A stretch of DNA of 64,000 bases, taken from positions 62,001 to 126,000 of the forward strand of contig JAEWGW010000023.1 of assembly GCA_023388055.1 (NCBI GenBank), in the 5' to 3' direction. Position numbers and translations under genes: made by a program. The DNA is from Bacillota bacterium. GTDB lineage: Bacteria; Bacillota; Bacilli; Paenibacillales; NBRC-103111. Below the pieces are notes generated by a model, which worked only from the letters and a program-made list of their open reading frames with translations, was not told where the DNA came from and made no database searches. Below are positions 8,441 through 17,609 of the stretch, piece after piece (within the stretch, counting starts at the first letter, position 1; each line of letters opens with the position of its first letter).

Positions 8441-8956
8441 TCAGAGAGGCCTGCTCAGCTTCAGCACCTGCAACAACGGCACCCGTCCGCTGCCGGATTC
8501 ATGAAACAGCCATTGCTCCTGCATGTGGTCGATAAACAGCACCCCGTCCAGATGGTCCACCTCATGCTGGATACAGCGGGCCAAATACCCTTCCGCCTCC
8601 AAAATAACCGTTTCCCCTTGCCGGTTGAGGGTGCTTACCTTTACCTGGCTAGCCCGCTTCACATTGCCGTAGTAGCCGGGGTAGGACAGGCAGCCTTCGG
8701 TTCCCATCTGCTCCCCGCTTTGTTCCAGGATGACCGGATTGATCAACTCCAGCAGACCATCGCCACAGTCCATCACAATGAGTCTGCGCAAAAGCCCCAC
8801 CTGGGGAGCAGCCAAACCCGCCTGGCCGTCAGCCGCATACAGCGTTTCCGCCAAGTCATCCAACATCCGCAGCACCCGTGGGGCAAGCTCCTCCACAGGT
8901 TTGGCGGTTTTCCGCAGAATCGGATCGCCAAACGGCAAAATCTCTTTTACTGCCAT
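8441..8956 (-). CDS. def: Peptide deformylase
   Basis: 171 residues from the ATG at 8956 (AAAGGAG 7 nt upstream). It removes the formyl group from the N-terminal methionine of new proteins, using a metal held by one Cys and two His. All three active-site motifs are present: GLAAPQVG, EGCLSYPG (metal Cys) and QHEVDHLDG (two metal His and the catalytic Glu). The usual partner gene fmt is not adjacent, so this may be a second, stand-alone deformylase. Confidence 0.95.
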   Translation of the reverse strand: MAVKEILPFGDPILRKTAKPVEELAPRVLRMLDDLAETLYAADGQAGLAAPQVGLLRRLIVMDCGDGLLELINPVILEQSGEQMGTEGCLSYPGYYGNVKRASQVKVSTLNRQGETVILEAEGYLARCIQHEVDHLDGVLFIDHMQEQWLFHESGSGRVPLLQVLKLSRPL

Positions 8957-9002
8957 CCTCAAACTCCTTTCCATTGCTGCAGCGGCATATCCTAATTTTT
9001 CC

Positions 9003-9030
9003 TTGTGTACTTATGCCGACTTATTATAAT
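9003..9030 (+). promoter_or_regulatory. Putative sigma-A promoter of stalk-domain gene
   Basis: TTGTGT (9003-9008), a 16-nt spacer, then TATAAT (9025-9030), 55 nt before the start at 9086 in AT-rich sequence. The -10 is perfect, the -35 weak. Confidence 0.4.
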
Positions 9031-9085
9031 ATTGAAATAATTATAATTCTCAAACTTATTTTCCGCGACGGAAGGGAGAACTTTC

Positions 9086-9763
9086 ATGAAGAAGAAGCTT
9101 TTGATCTCATTCGGAGGAACCCTGCTTCTTTTGGTTGGAATGGCGGCAGGGGCTTTAGCCAGTACGCAGCTTCAGGAAATCAAGGCTTACCTGAACGGGG
9201 AGCTGAAGGTAAGATTCAATGGAGAGCTTGCCGTTTTGAAGGATGCGGACGGCAACCAGGTACTCCCCATTACCTACGAAGGCACCACTTACCTGCCTGT
9301 CCGGGGAATTGCCAATCTGCTGGATATACCTGTGAAGTACGATGAGCAAGCCAAAGAAGTCCTTCTGGGCGAGCTTATGGAAGGTGTTCCGGTTAACCGG
9401 GAGGATTTTAACAATACACTCTATTCCAAGGATCCCGCCCAGACACAATTTGGCGGCAAGGATTATTCGGAGGTCCTGTATAGTGCGCCGGACTCCAATA
9501 TTAAATATACGGCATTAAGCCCGGCAGGCAAATATACGAAGCTGGTTTTGCAATTTGCCGCTACGGTCCAGGAGGTCGAGTCGCTGGAGATCACCGATAT
9601 TGACAAGAATGCCCTGCTCAAGGAGGTCAAAGGCATCTCTCCTTCATCAGGTCTCCAGACCATTGAAGTTACGATCACGGGTGTGAAGAATATCTCCATT
9701 CAGGTGAAACAGCCTACAGACGGAGGGTTCATCATTCCGCTCACAACCTCCTATTATCAATAA
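9086..9763 (+). CDS. Secreted stalk-domain protein
   Basis: 225 residues. The N-terminus is a signal peptide (MKKKLLISFGGTLLLLVGMA, cleavage near ALAS). Residues about 30-100 resemble the copper amine oxidase N-terminal-like 'stalk' domain common in Paenibacillus envelope proteins: YLNGELKVRFNGE, then ITYEGTTYLPVRGIANLLD, then VKYDEQAKEVLL. The C-terminal half is beta-rich with no recognised motif. No membrane anchor or cell-wall sorting signal is seen, so it is probably released or wall-associated. The ATG has GAAGGGAG upstream. It has its own terminator. Confidence 0.85.
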   Translation: MKKKLLISFGGTLLLLVGMAAGALASTQLQEIKAYLNGELKVRFNGELAVLKDADGNQVLPITYEGTTYLPVRGIANLLDIPVKYDEQAKEVLLGELMEGVPVNREDFNNTLYSKDPAQTQFGGKDYSEVLYSAPDSNIKYTALSPAGKYTKLVLQFAATVQEVESLEITDIDKNALLKEVKGISPSSGLQTIEVTITGVKNISIQVKQPTDGGFIIPLTTSYYQ

Positions 9764-9782
9764 GCTGTCACCCGATGCAAAT

Positions 9783-9818
9783 GACCGGCTGTCCATTTCC
9801 AGGGCAGCCGGTTTTTTT
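9783..9818 (+). terminator. Intrinsic terminator after stalk-domain gene
   Basis: ACCGGCTGTCC pairs with GGGCAGCCGGT and is followed by seven T. The run ends at the stop codon of the convergent guanylate-kinase-like gene. Confidence 0.88.
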
Positions 9819-10371
9819 AATCCCACGGTTCCGTTAAGGCGCCTCCAATTGCCTCGATAAAATACAGAGCCTGGTCCAGACGCTGATCGGGGTTGGGGAT
9901 AATCAGATCACATCCGAATAGGAGCGAGACCTCTTCCCCATAACTGGCTAACCGCCGCTCCTGCTCCTCAAGAGACAGTCCCCGTTCCGCCAGGCGCCGG
10001 GCACATTGGTCCTTTTCCGTGTAGATGCCAACAAGCAACACCTTGTCCCCGTAACGCTCCTTTACCTTACGGGCACCGAAGGCGTCCAGCACCACAGAAT
10101 GGGGAGTCACATCCTGAATGGCCGCCGCAACGGATGCCATGGAGGTGCCGTACATATTCCCCTGGTACTCGGTTGTCTCCAGAAGCTCGCCGGAGGCATA
10201 CATGGCCTTCAGCTGCTCGGCGCTGCCGAAGTAATACTCTCTTCCATGGGTTTCCCCCTCCCGGGGAGGACGGGAGGTCCAGGTAACGATCCGGGGCAGG
10301 CCAAGCTTGGCCTGAAGTGTGCTTTTGCCCGCTGCGCTGGGTCCCTGCAGAACAACTAGCCGATGCGACAT
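9817..10371 (-). CDS. Guanylate-kinase-like P-loop protein
   Basis: 184 residues from the ATG at 10371. It has a P-loop (LQGPSAAGKST) and the guanylate-kinase signature TSRPPREGETHGREYYF, then TTEYQGNMYGTS. GMP kinases carry TTR.PR.GE..G.DY.F followed by E...Y.G..YGT, so the GMP-binding segment is recognisable. It is slightly short, and the C-terminal lid is divergent. It may be an accessory nucleoside-monophosphate kinase rather than the housekeeping gmk, which normally lies near rpoZ. A perfect TATAAT (minus strand, 10404-10409) lies 33 nt upstream of the start, back to back with the divergent cyclase gene. Confidence 0.75.
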   Translation of the reverse strand: MSHRLVVLQGPSAAGKSTLQAKLGLPRIVTWTSRPPREGETHGREYYFGSAEQLKAMYASGELLETTEYQGNMYGTSMASVAAAIQDVTPHSVVLDAFGARKVKERYGDKVLLVGIYTEKDQCARRLAERGLSLEEQERRLASYGEEVSLLFGCDLIIPNPDQRLDQALYFIEAIGGALTEPWD

Positions 10372-10470
10372 ATAACCGCCTCTTTTCACATTCTTATCCC
10401 TATATTATACAATAAAAGTACAAGAAAATCGGATATCGTTTTTTTCTCATTCGTCAGGAGGAACCCCGGC

Positions 10471-12057
10471 TTGAATTCCGAGACCTTTATCTACATTACA
10501 CTCATTTCCACGTCCGGAGCCTTGAACGCGCTCCTCTTTATGTACGCCTTGTCCGACAAAACCCGCTCACAGGCCATGAGGGCATTCGCGGGTGTTACCG
10601 CAACGGCTGCCCTTTATTGCTTCGGAGCGGCTCTGCAGCTGGCCAGCAGCACCCTCGCCGCGATTAAGATTTGGATCAGTGTGGCCTATTTGGGCATGGC
10701 GTTTTCACCGGTGTTCCTGCTTATCCTGATCAGCCGCTATACCGGTATGGACAAATGGCTTTCCCGCAAAATAACCGGACTTCTGTTTATCATCCCCGCC
10801 ATAACCTGCTTCCTGGTAGCAACAAACGACCTGCACCATCTTTTCTACAAATCCGTGTATCTGCGGCCGGATGCCCCGTCTCCCATGGCGGATATTATCA
10901 TCGGTCCGTGGTATATCATCCACGGCGCCTATACCTTCGGCAGCCTGTTCCTCGGAGCCTGCCTGTTGGTAGGCCAATGGCGGACGGCCTCCAGCGCATA
11001 CCGCAAGCAGATTTTCACGCTGTTTCTGGGGACGATGCTGCCGATTATCGCATCCTTTCTGTATTTGATGGGACTGATTCCCTACGATATGGACCCGGTT
11101 CCCTTTATCTTGATTTTCACAACCTCCTTGTATGTCTGGGCCATCCGGACCACCGATTTGTTCCAGGTGGTGCCTATAGCCAGAGGCTACGTATTCGAAA
11201 GCATGCGGGACGGTGTGCTGGTGCTGGACCTGGCGGGAAGGCTGGTGGATTATAATCCGGCGGCCCGGCGCATGATTCCGGCACTGGCTCCGGAACGGAT
11301 CGGCGAAACACTGGAAAACGTCTGGTCCGGGAAAGCAGGTTTGGAGAAGCTGCCTGCGGAAGCCGTCCAGCAGGTGAATGCGGAGTTGGTCTGGCGGACC
11401 CGATGGCTGCAGGAGGGGGCAGAGGAACGGCATTATGAGGTCCGTTCTCTGCCGGTGCGGGTGAAGAATGACCGCCGGGTGGGGCGGATGCTGATGCTGA
11501 TCGATGTGACCGAGCATGTCCGCTATGAGGAAAAGCTGCTCCGGCTGGCCTCTTATGACGGACTGACGGGCATATATAACCGCTCGTGCTTTATGGAGGA
11601 AGCTGGGCGGATGCTGGTTGAAGCCGAAAAAACCGGCTCCGGCTTATCGCTGGTTTTGTTCGATGTGGACCATTTTAAGACCATCAATGACCGCTTGGGC
11701 CATTCGGCGGGAGACCAGGCATTAGTCCACCTGGTAGATATCTGCCGGAGCCAGCTGAGGGAGGGGGAATTCCTCGGCCGGTACGGCGGCGAGGAATTCG
11801 TCCTGTGCCTGCCCGGTATGGAGCTGGCCGAAGCCAGTCGGCGCACAGAGCAAATCCGGGCGGCCATCGCCAACTCCGACATGCCGCTGTCTGCTGCAGA
11901 AGGGCCGCTGCACCTGACGGCCAGCTTCGGCGTGGCGGAGGCGGGCGGCGCCATAGGGTTTGAGCTGGAGCCGCTGCTCCAGGCTGCCGACAAGGCTCTC
12001 TACCAGGCCAAGGCCGCTGGCCGAAACACTGTCTGCTGCAGCCCCGGGACGGCATGA
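10471..12057 (+). CDS. Membrane diguanylate cyclase, 7TM-PAS-GGDEF
   Basis: 528 residues from a TTG at 10471 with AGGAGG 9 nt upstream. The first 230 residues hold seven hydrophobic helices resembling the histidine-kinase N-terminal 7TM sensor region. A PAS-like domain follows (SMRDGVLVLDLAGRLVDYNPAA), then a GGDEF domain with SYDGLTGIYNR, DVDHFKTINDRLGH and RYGGEEFVL. It should be an active c-di-GMP synthase. The RxxD inhibitory site reads REGE, so feedback inhibition may be weakened. It is the second predicted cyclase in the window; the exopolysaccharide operon at 39.6-48 kb is a plausible distant target. Confidence 0.92.
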   Translation: MNSETFIYITLISTSGALNALLFMYALSDKTRSQAMRAFAGVTATAALYCFGAALQLASSTLAAIKIWISVAYLGMAFSPVFLLILISRYTGMDKWLSRKITGLLFIIPAITCFLVATNDLHHLFYKSVYLRPDAPSPMADIIIGPWYIIHGAYTFGSLFLGACLLVGQWRTASSAYRKQIFTLFLGTMLPIIASFLYLMGLIPYDMDPVPFILIFTTSLYVWAIRTTDLFQVVPIARGYVFESMRDGVLVLDLAGRLVDYNPAARRMIPALAPERIGETLENVWSGKAGLEKLPAEAVQQVNAELVWRTRWLQEGAEERHYEVRSLPVRVKNDRRVGRMLMLIDVTEHVRYEEKLLRLASYDGLTGIYNRSCFMEEAGRMLVEAEKTGSGLSLVLFDVDHFKTINDRLGHSAGDQALVHLVDICRSQLREGEFLGRYGGEEFVLCLPGMELAEASRRTEQIRAAIANSDMPLSAAEGPLHLTASFGVAEAGGAIGFELEPLLQAADKALYQAKAAGRNTVCCSPGTA

Positions 12058-12165
12058 CCGGGTGCAGCAGCAGCATTTATAACGGCCTACTTATGCGCAT
12101 GTTCGAACGCTTTTTATCCATTATTTACCTTTATATGGCCTGATATACCGAATCCCCCCCCTTAT

Positions 12166-12654
12166 GAACACTATCCCATCAGCTCAGGACAAGGCGCCTT
12201 CCAGCCCTCGCCTCCCGCTCACATTACCGGTAACGGAACTATCCGCCTCTTACAGTGCAAATACAGCCGGATTCCAAATCTAACGGAACTATCAGACCGT
12301 TAGCGCCAAATTTTCCACTGATTTACCGGAAAAACCACCTGTAAGAGCCGGTCAGTTCCGTTAAAAATTCTGCAGGCCCATTTTCGCCATATAAGAGCTT
12401 CTGAGTTCCCTTAAAGCTCCGCCCCCCCATTTTCGCCATATGAGAGCTTCTGAGTTCCCTTAAAGCTCCGGCTCCTCCATTTCCTCCACCCAAGCGCCTC
12501 TGAGCTCTGACCTGGCGAAGATCGGGCCGGATGATTTCGAATCTCCGTTTGTCCTTCCTTGTTGCTCCCCCAGTCCTCCCGGTCGGTCCCTCCTCCCACT
12601 TTTTACGCCCTACGTACATTGGGTGCACTGTCCTGAGCAGATGGGATAGTGTTC
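12166..12654. mobile_element. MITE-like non-coding element with 26-bp inverted ends
   Basis: The left end GAACACTATCCCATCAGCTC (12166-12185, continuing AGGACA) is matched in inverted orientation at 12629-12654, with 25 of 26 positions identical. The 489-bp interior is non-coding and holds 50-bp phased TAACGGAACT repeats. The same end sequence flanks the transposase gene at 35.3-37.1 kb and occurs singly at 12740 and 63147. This suggests a non-autonomous derivative of that element; no target-site duplication is evident. Confidence 0.55.
12231..12462. repeat. 50-bp phased repeats, TAACGGAACT family, copy 1
   Basis: TAACGGAACT occurs at 12231 and 12281 (direct), and its reverse complement at 12354, 12404 and 12453 (the last two as AGTTCCCTTA). 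Spacing within each orientation is 49-50 bp. Orientation flips in the middle, so a transcript could fold into a long imperfect hairpin. The last two inverted units are nearly identical over about 45 bp. Confidence 0.8.
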
Positions 12655-12739
12655 GAACATGCACATAAGACCGTTATAACACCACAGTGGCTGGTTTATT
12701 TTTCCATAAAATTGTGATTTATATCTGTTCTTTTACTAT

Positions 12740-12761
12740 CCTGAGCAGAGGGATAGTGTCC
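12740..12761 (-). repeat. Solo copy of the element end
   Basis: Reads GGACACTATCCCTCTGCTCA on the minus strand, with a 2-nt deletion against the other copies. It lies 85 bp beyond the right end of the MITE-like element in the same orientation as that end, and about 140 bp before the next gene. Confidence 0.6.
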
Positions 12762-12901
12762 ATATAGATGTGTATCAGGTGTTATCCGTTCGAATCCGCT
12801 GCACTCTTCACCAAAAGTAGCCATACTGCTGAGTGCAACTTTAGCGGGAAGGAACGCGTCTCACTAACTGGAAGTGAATTCCCAAAGGGGAGAGGATATT
12901 T

Positions 12902-14539
12902 TTGTTTCCAACTTCATATAAACTCGGCAGCCGAATCGCCTTGGCCGGTCTCATTCTGATAGGAGCCAGCATTCTATCTGCACCGGGAAAAACACAAGCC
13001 GCTGATCCGCAATTAACAGTTACGCTGCCCTCATTTCCCGTTACGCTAAACGGACAGACCGTGGATAACCGCAACCGGGAATATCCGCTTGTTGTGTACA
13101 AGGACATCACCTACTTTCCTATGACCTGGTACGATTCCCGCTATCTCGGACTAGAAAACAGATGGTCCCCCGACCAAGGGTTGACCGTGCAGCAGAGCAA
13201 CATTACTGCCGCTTATCACGGCTATGCGTCTGCTGAAGCGAACACTGCCCGCAGCTACCGGGCGGAGCTGGCCGAAGGACCAATTACGGTCAATGGACAG
13301 GCCATCGATAATCGTGCTGAGGAGTTCCCGCTCCTGAGCTTCCGGAACATCACTTATTTCCCGCTGACCTGGCGTTTTGCCCATGATGCCTTCAACTGGG
13401 AGTATGACTGGAGCGACTCCAGCGGACTTTCCATCCGCTCCGGCAATCCGCAGGTGAAGGACGCCGGACTTCCCGATTATGCCGCCAACAATGGCTTCGC
13501 CGTATACAAGGGATATTACTATTTTGCACAGACAGATGGGGCGCAGAACCATATCTATCGCAGCCCGGTGTCCAATCCGGGTGACAAAAAGCATATCTAT
13601 GCGTATGAATACAGCACTTCGTATGGTAATAATCCCCTTCTTTGCTTTAATGTTCGGGATGATGCCCTTTGGCTCAATTACCACATGGGCGGGGCCACCA
13701 TGGGCAGCGACCATTATGTGAAGCTGAACGAGGATGGCACAGTGGAAAAGGAGCTCTCCGGTTCTATCGATTTCGCCAGCACCCCACTGGGGCGGGTAAT
13801 CATCAACTACGGCGTTCCTCCATTCGGGAATAATCTGTATTTGGTACCCCCGGGTCAGTCTTACCCTTCTGAAAATATGCCTGATATGCAAATTGGTAAT
13901 CCGTCCATGATGTACGGGTGGTCCATCATACCCTCTGAGGAAGGCGGCACCTCTTATGGCAGGGGTTCACTGGAGGTGGCGGGAACATCTGTTTATGTGC
14001 TGGGTTCCCCTTATCCCGTATCGGATGCAAACCAGGCGGAGGTCAATCACATCTGGAAAATCGACTTGAAGAGCGGAAAACAAACTGCGGTTACGGCAGG
14101 CGGAATTTCCCGGTTCACATTAACAGAAGATGACCGGATCCTTTATGTCAAAGCTGCCGACGGCCTGCTTTATGCCTCCGACCTGAATGGACAGCAGGAG
14201 ATGCTGCTCTCCGGGCAGCACAAGGTGAGCCAATTTAGTTTGGTGGAAGGTAATGTGTTTTTCACGGTGCTAGTGGAGGGCTGGATGAATCGGCTCTTCC
14301 GAGTAGAGGATGGCAAGGAGCCGCAGGAGGTCAGCGGAAATTACTTTGCTCCCGTGTACTTCACCAAAGACCGGATATTAGCGCAAACTCTCGGGAGGGA
14401 GCTTTCCCTGAACATCTACGACAGCCGCGGAGAAGTGCTGCTGCGGATAGAAGGGGAACTAAAAGCCCTCTCTGCAGACGGGGAACAATTGCTGTTTAAG
14501 CTGGAGGGTGAAACGTCACTGAAGACTTTACAATATTAG
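12902..14539 (+). CDS. Secreted protein with twin stalk domains and beta-propeller-like region
   Basis: 545 residues from a TTG at 12902 with GGGGAGAGG upstream. A signal peptide (IALAGLILIGASILSAPG, cleavage near TQAA) leads into two copies of a stalk-like domain: VTLNGQTVDNRNREYPLVVY with ITYFPMTWYDSRYLGL, and ITVNGQAIDNRAEEFPLLSF with ITYFPLTWRFAHDAF. The remaining 370 residues look like repeated beta-strands of the DUF5050 or propeller type (IYRSPVSNPGDKKHIY, HIWKIDLKSGKQT, GLLYASDLNGQQE). It is probably wall-associated and binding rather than catalytic. No operon partner is seen. Confidence 0.8.
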   Translation: MFPTSYKLGSRIALAGLILIGASILSAPGKTQAADPQLTVTLPSFPVTLNGQTVDNRNREYPLVVYKDITYFPMTWYDSRYLGLENRWSPDQGLTVQQSNITAAYHGYASAEANTARSYRAELAEGPITVNGQAIDNRAEEFPLLSFRNITYFPLTWRFAHDAFNWEYDWSDSSGLSIRSGNPQVKDAGLPDYAANNGFAVYKGYYYFAQTDGAQNHIYRSPVSNPGDKKHIYAYEYSTSYGNNPLLCFNVRDDALWLNYHMGGATMGSDHYVKLNEDGTVEKELSGSIDFASTPLGRVIINYGVPPFGNNLYLVPPGQSYPSENMPDMQIGNPSMMYGWSIIPSEEGGTSYGRGSLEVAGTSVYVLGSPYPVSDANQAEVNHIWKIDLKSGKQTAVTAGGISRFTLTEDDRILYVKAADGLLYASDLNGQQEMLLSGQHKVSQFSLVEGNVFFTVLVEGWMNRLFRVEDGKEPQEVSGNYFAPVYFTKDRILAQTLGRELSLNIYDSRGEVLLRIEGELKALSADGEQLLFKLEGETSLKTLQY

Positions 14540-14550
14540 GTTGCGGATTT

Positions 14551-14578
14551 TTGCATCACCCCCAGGGCGTGGTATGAT
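14551..14578 (+). promoter_or_regulatory. Promoter of pepT
   Basis: TTGCAT (14551-14556), a 16-nt spacer, then TATGAT (14573-14578), 48 nt before the pepT start. Confidence 0.55.
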
Positions 14579-14625
14579 AAAGCCAATAAGGCTTGACCAC
14601 CACATTCGAGGGAGTTTGATTTCCG

Positions 14626-15867
14626 ATGAAAAATGAACTCATCCAGCGCTTCACCTCCTACGTGAAGTTAGATACCCAATCCAATGAGCATAACGATACC
14701 TGCCCTTCTACGGAAGGGCAATGGGCATTGGCCCATAAGCTGGTAGAGGAACTAAAGCAGATGGGCATGAGCGAGGTTACCGTTGACGAGCATGGCTACG
14801 TCATGGCTACTCTGCCTGCCAACACCAACAAGGCCTCCGTCCCGGTCATCGGTTTTTTGGCCCATATGGATACGGCCCAGGACTACAGTGGCGCTAATGT
14901 GAATCCCCAGCTGATCGAAAATTACAACGGCCAGGACATTGTGTTGAATGCCGCCAGCGGCACTATTCTGTCCGTGTCCGCCTATCCGGAGCTGGCCGGG
15001 TATAAGGGCCAGACTCTGATTACCACGGATGGCACCACACTTCTGGGCGCCGACGACAAAGCAGGCATCGCCGAAATTATGACGGCTATGGCTTATTTGA
15101 TCGCCCATCCCGAGGTGCCCCACGGGAAAATCCGGGTTGCATTTACCCCCGATGAGGAAATCGGCCGCGGCGCCCACAAGTTCAATGTGCCGGCCTTTGG
15201 CGCAGCTTTTGCCTATACCTTGGACGGCGGGCCCCTGGGCGAGTTGGAATATGAGAGCTTCAACGCCGCGGTTGCTACCGTAACCTTCAAGGGTGTGGTT
15301 GTCCACCCCGGTACGGCCAAGGGCAAAATGGTCAACTCCGCCAAGGTGGCCATGGAATTCAACAGCCGGCTGCCCAAGGAGGAAGCCCCCGAGTTTACGG
15401 AGGGCTATGAGGGCTTCTACTACCTGCAATCCATTAATGGCACTGTGGATTCCACCACGATGCGGTATATGATCCGCGACTTTGACCGGGAGAGCTTCCT
15501 GGCCCGCAAGAACCGGATTGTGGAAATCACCCGGGAGCTGGAAGCCGAATACGGGCCGGGCAGCGTCAAGGTGGAGATGAAGGATCAATATTACAACATG
15601 CGGGAGAAAATCGAGCCGGTGAAGGAAATCGTGGATGTGGCTCACCAGGCTATGGTCAATCTGGGCATCAAGCCCATTGTGAAGGCCATCCGGGGTGGCA
15701 CCGACGGCTCCCAGCTGTCCTATATGGGCCTGCCGACTCCCAATATTTTTGCGGGCGGGGAAAATTTCCACGGCAAATATGAGTACGTGTCCGTAGATTC
15801 GATGCTGAAGGCCACTCAGGTCATCGTGGAAATTGCCCGTCTGTTCGAGGAAAAAGCCGAGGTATAG
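14626..15867 (+). CDS. pepT: Peptidase T (tripeptide aminopeptidase)
   Basis: 413 residues, the family's normal length. It removes the N-terminal residue from tripeptides in the cytosol, using two zinc ions (M20 family). Visible metal and catalytic motifs are FLAHMDTAQDYSG (His-x-Asp), LGADDKAGIAEI (bridging Asp), FTPDEEIGRG (catalytic and metal Glu), YTLDGGPLGELEYE, and the C-terminal IFAGGENFHGKYEYV with the last histidine ligand. The internal dimerisation/lid domain is complete. GGGAG lies 11 nt before the ATG. Single gene with its own promoter and terminator. Confidence 0.96.
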   Translation: MKNELIQRFTSYVKLDTQSNEHNDTCPSTEGQWALAHKLVEELKQMGMSEVTVDEHGYVMATLPANTNKASVPVIGFLAHMDTAQDYSGANVNPQLIENYNGQDIVLNAASGTILSVSAYPELAGYKGQTLITTDGTTLLGADDKAGIAEIMTAMAYLIAHPEVPHGKIRVAFTPDEEIGRGAHKFNVPAFGAAFAYTLDGGPLGELEYESFNAAVATVTFKGVVVHPGTAKGKMVNSAKVAMEFNSRLPKEEAPEFTEGYEGFYYLQSINGTVDSTTMRYMIRDFDRESFLARKNRIVEITRELEAEYGPGSVKVEMKDQYYNMREKIEPVKEIVDVAHQAMVNLGIKPIVKAIRGGTDGSQLSYMGLPTPNIFAGGENFHGKYEYVSVDSMLKATQVIVEIARLFEEKAEV

Positions 15868-15901
15868 GGCGTTAGGCGTTAGCCACCGGCAAAAAGCAAA
15901 G

Positions 15902-15936
15902 AACCGGCTCCTCCACCACGGAGACCGGTTTTTTGT
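15902..15936 (+). terminator. Intrinsic terminator of pepT
   Basis: AACCGG-CTCC pairs with GGAG-A-CCGGTT across an 8-nt loop (one bulge) and is followed by TTTTTT. Confidence 0.8.
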
Positions 15937-15964
15937 GTGTCTATTTATTCAGCTAGGTGTGTCA

Positions 15965-17425
15965 TTACACACCCTCCAAAACAGAGTAATCGTCAGGGGT
16001 TCCAGCTGCATTCCCGTACAGAACAGTAAAGGTGTGTGCCGCCAGGTCCCCCTTCAGCACAGCCTTATGGCCATCGCCGGTCCAGGACAGCTCCAGCAGA
16101 TGAGGCTCCTCATGGAGAACAGTGGAAAACTTGCCGTTGAAGGCAGGGTTCGTGTTGCGGAAGCGCATCAGGTTGAACAGCCGCTGTACCACCGGACGCT
16201 GCACCTCCGCCTCCACTTCCTCCGCGCTGTAATAGTGGCGGTTGATGTTGCGGCCCACCTTGGTCTCCTCCAAAAGAGCAATGTCATTACGGCCCGCCAG
16301 GAGCCCCACATAATACACCTGTGGAATGCCGGGGCTGAAGAACTGGATCGCCCGGGCCAGCACATAAGCGTCGTCGTTGTCGCCCAAGGCCGAGTAATAG
16401 GTGCAGTTCACCTGATAGATATCCAGGTTATTGTACGCCATGGTGTTGTAGATCTTCTTCACGTTGGCGCCCCGGGAGAACAGGGCCTCCTTGGTTTCCT
16501 CGATTTCCTCGTCGGTAAGCAGGCCGCGTACATCCACAACGCCGATGCCGTCATGGGTATCGAGAGTGGTGAACTGCTTCTGAGGACAGATGGACAGCCA
16601 ATGATATAGCCGGTCGCTCCTGCCGTTGTACAGGGCATGCAGCACCAGCATCGGCAGAGCGAAATCATACACATAATAATCCTTCTCCGCCAGCTTCAGC
16701 TGGATGGAGTAATGCTCGTGAATCTCCGGAAGCACCTCCACGCCCCGGGACGACAGAAGTGAAGCCGCATCCCCCAGCATGCTCCAGATATCCGGCTCCA
16801 CAAAAAAGCAGTTCGTCCCCACCTTCTTGGTGGCGTATGCGAAGGCGTCGAGACGGATAACCGCAGCCCCTCTATCCGCCAGATGAACCAGCTCATCGCG
16901 TACAAACTGCTGCGCCGTTTCCCCGTACAGGTTCAGGTCCACCTGCTCTTCGTCGAAGGTGCACCAGACCTTCTCCGTGCTTCCGTCGGCGAAGGTGACG
17001 TCAATGTAGGGAGCACGGGGCTTCCGCTTGTAAATCAGGTCCACATCCTCCGGCGAAGGCTCCCCCTCCGGCCAAAAATCCTTGTACCGGATGAAGAAGT
17101 CCGCATAGGGAGATTCATCCTTGCGGGCGGCAAAATCCTTGAAATAGTCCGAGCTGCGGGAGATATGGTTAATCATGAAATCCACCATCAGATAAAAATC
17201 CCGGGCGATCCCCTCCACATCCTCCCAGGTGCCAAAGGCCGGGTCTACCTCCCGGTAGGTCATAGGGGCAAACCCCCGGTCTGCAGAGGACGGATAAAAG
17301 GGCAGCAAATGCACACCCCCCACTACACCCTTTAGATGGGTATTCAGAATTCCGGCGGTTTCCTTCAGATTCTTGCCCAGACTGTCCGCGTACGTAATCA
17401 GCATGATTTCATTCCGGATTGCCAA
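15965..17425 (-). CDS. gtfA: Sucrose phosphorylase (GH13)
   Basis: 486 residues. The start chosen is the TTG at 17425, because AAGGAG lies 9 nt upstream and the product then begins MAIRNEIMLITYADSLGKN, matching known GtfA N-termini; an ATG at 17434 abuts the ribosome site. It splits sucrose with phosphate into glucose-1-phosphate and fructose. Seen: FMINHISR, IRLDAFAYATKK (nucleophile Asp), LPEIHEHY (acid/base Glu), TLDTHDGIGVVD (transition-state Asp) and NINRHYY near the C-terminus. No signal peptide, so it is cytosolic. It is divergent from the importer genes and shares their operator region. Confidence 0.95.
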   Translation of the reverse strand: MAIRNEIMLITYADSLGKNLKETAGILNTHLKGVVGGVHLLPFYPSSADRGFAPMTYREVDPAFGTWEDVEGIARDFYLMVDFMINHISRSSDYFKDFAARKDESPYADFFIRYKDFWPEGEPSPEDVDLIYKRKPRAPYIDVTFADGSTEKVWCTFDEEQVDLNLYGETAQQFVRDELVHLADRGAAVIRLDAFAYATKKVGTNCFFVEPDIWSMLGDAASLLSSRGVEVLPEIHEHYSIQLKLAEKDYYVYDFALPMLVLHALYNGRSDRLYHWLSICPQKQFTTLDTHDGIGVVDVRGLLTDEEIEETKEALFSRGANVKKIYNTMAYNNLDIYQVNCTYYSALGDNDDAYVLARAIQFFSPGIPQVYYVGLLAGRNDIALLEETKVGRNINRHYYSAEEVEAEVQRPVVQRLFNLMRFRNTNPAFNGKFSTVLHEEPHLLELSWTGDGHKAVLKGDLAAHTFTVLYGNAAGTPDDYSVLEGV

Positions 17426-17505
17426 TAATAACATCTCCTTCAAAAGGACTGATCCTTAAACCGCCAGCGGCAATAAGGAAGCGTTAACAGGATCAATTTG
17501 CCCCT

Positions 17506-17535
17506 AGTATAACCAACCCGAATCCTCTATGTCAA
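17506..17535 (-). promoter_or_regulatory. Promoter of gtfA
   Basis: Minus-strand TTGACA (17530-17535) and TATACT (17506-17511) are separated by 18 nt. The -35 box lies inside the left arm of the large palindrome, so a bound repressor would block it. Confidence 0.8.
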
Positions 17536-17570
17536 TCGATTAACATAAATTTATGCTAACCGATTGACAT
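17529..17570. promoter_or_regulatory. 42-bp palindrome, double LacI-type operator
   Basis: Two 21-bp arms, ATGTCAATCGATTAACATAA (left) and TTTATGCTAACCGATTGACA (right, inner part first), are reverse complements with only two mismatches. Each arm contains an ATCGATTGACAT-like half that is itself close to a LacI-family operator. The palindrome overlaps the -35 boxes of both divergent promoters. The LacI regulator at 20940 is the likely ligand-controlled repressor. Confidence 0.75.
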
Positions 17571-17593
17571 AGGATAATCGATTGACATATAAT
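17564..17593 (+). promoter_or_regulatory. Promoter of the sugar importer operon with third operator
   Basis: TTGACA (17564-17569), an 18-nt spacer, then TATAAT (17588-17593). A third operator-like copy, ATAATCGATTGACAT (17574-17588), lies inside the spacer. Confidence 0.8.
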
Positions 17594-17609
17594 GCAATTG
17601 TCGACGAGT

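Larger units (their letters stand above)
12074..12680. repeat. Outer imperfect inverted repeat around the MITE-like element
   Basis: The left arm (12074-12105) and the reverse complement of the right arm (12651-12680) share TTATAACGG and TATGNGCATGTTCGAAC, with a 2-nt indel and few mismatches. On the right the arm abuts the inner terminal repeat directly; on the left about 60 bp separate them. The whole 12058-12901 gap has no coding gene that I can support. Confidence 0.6.
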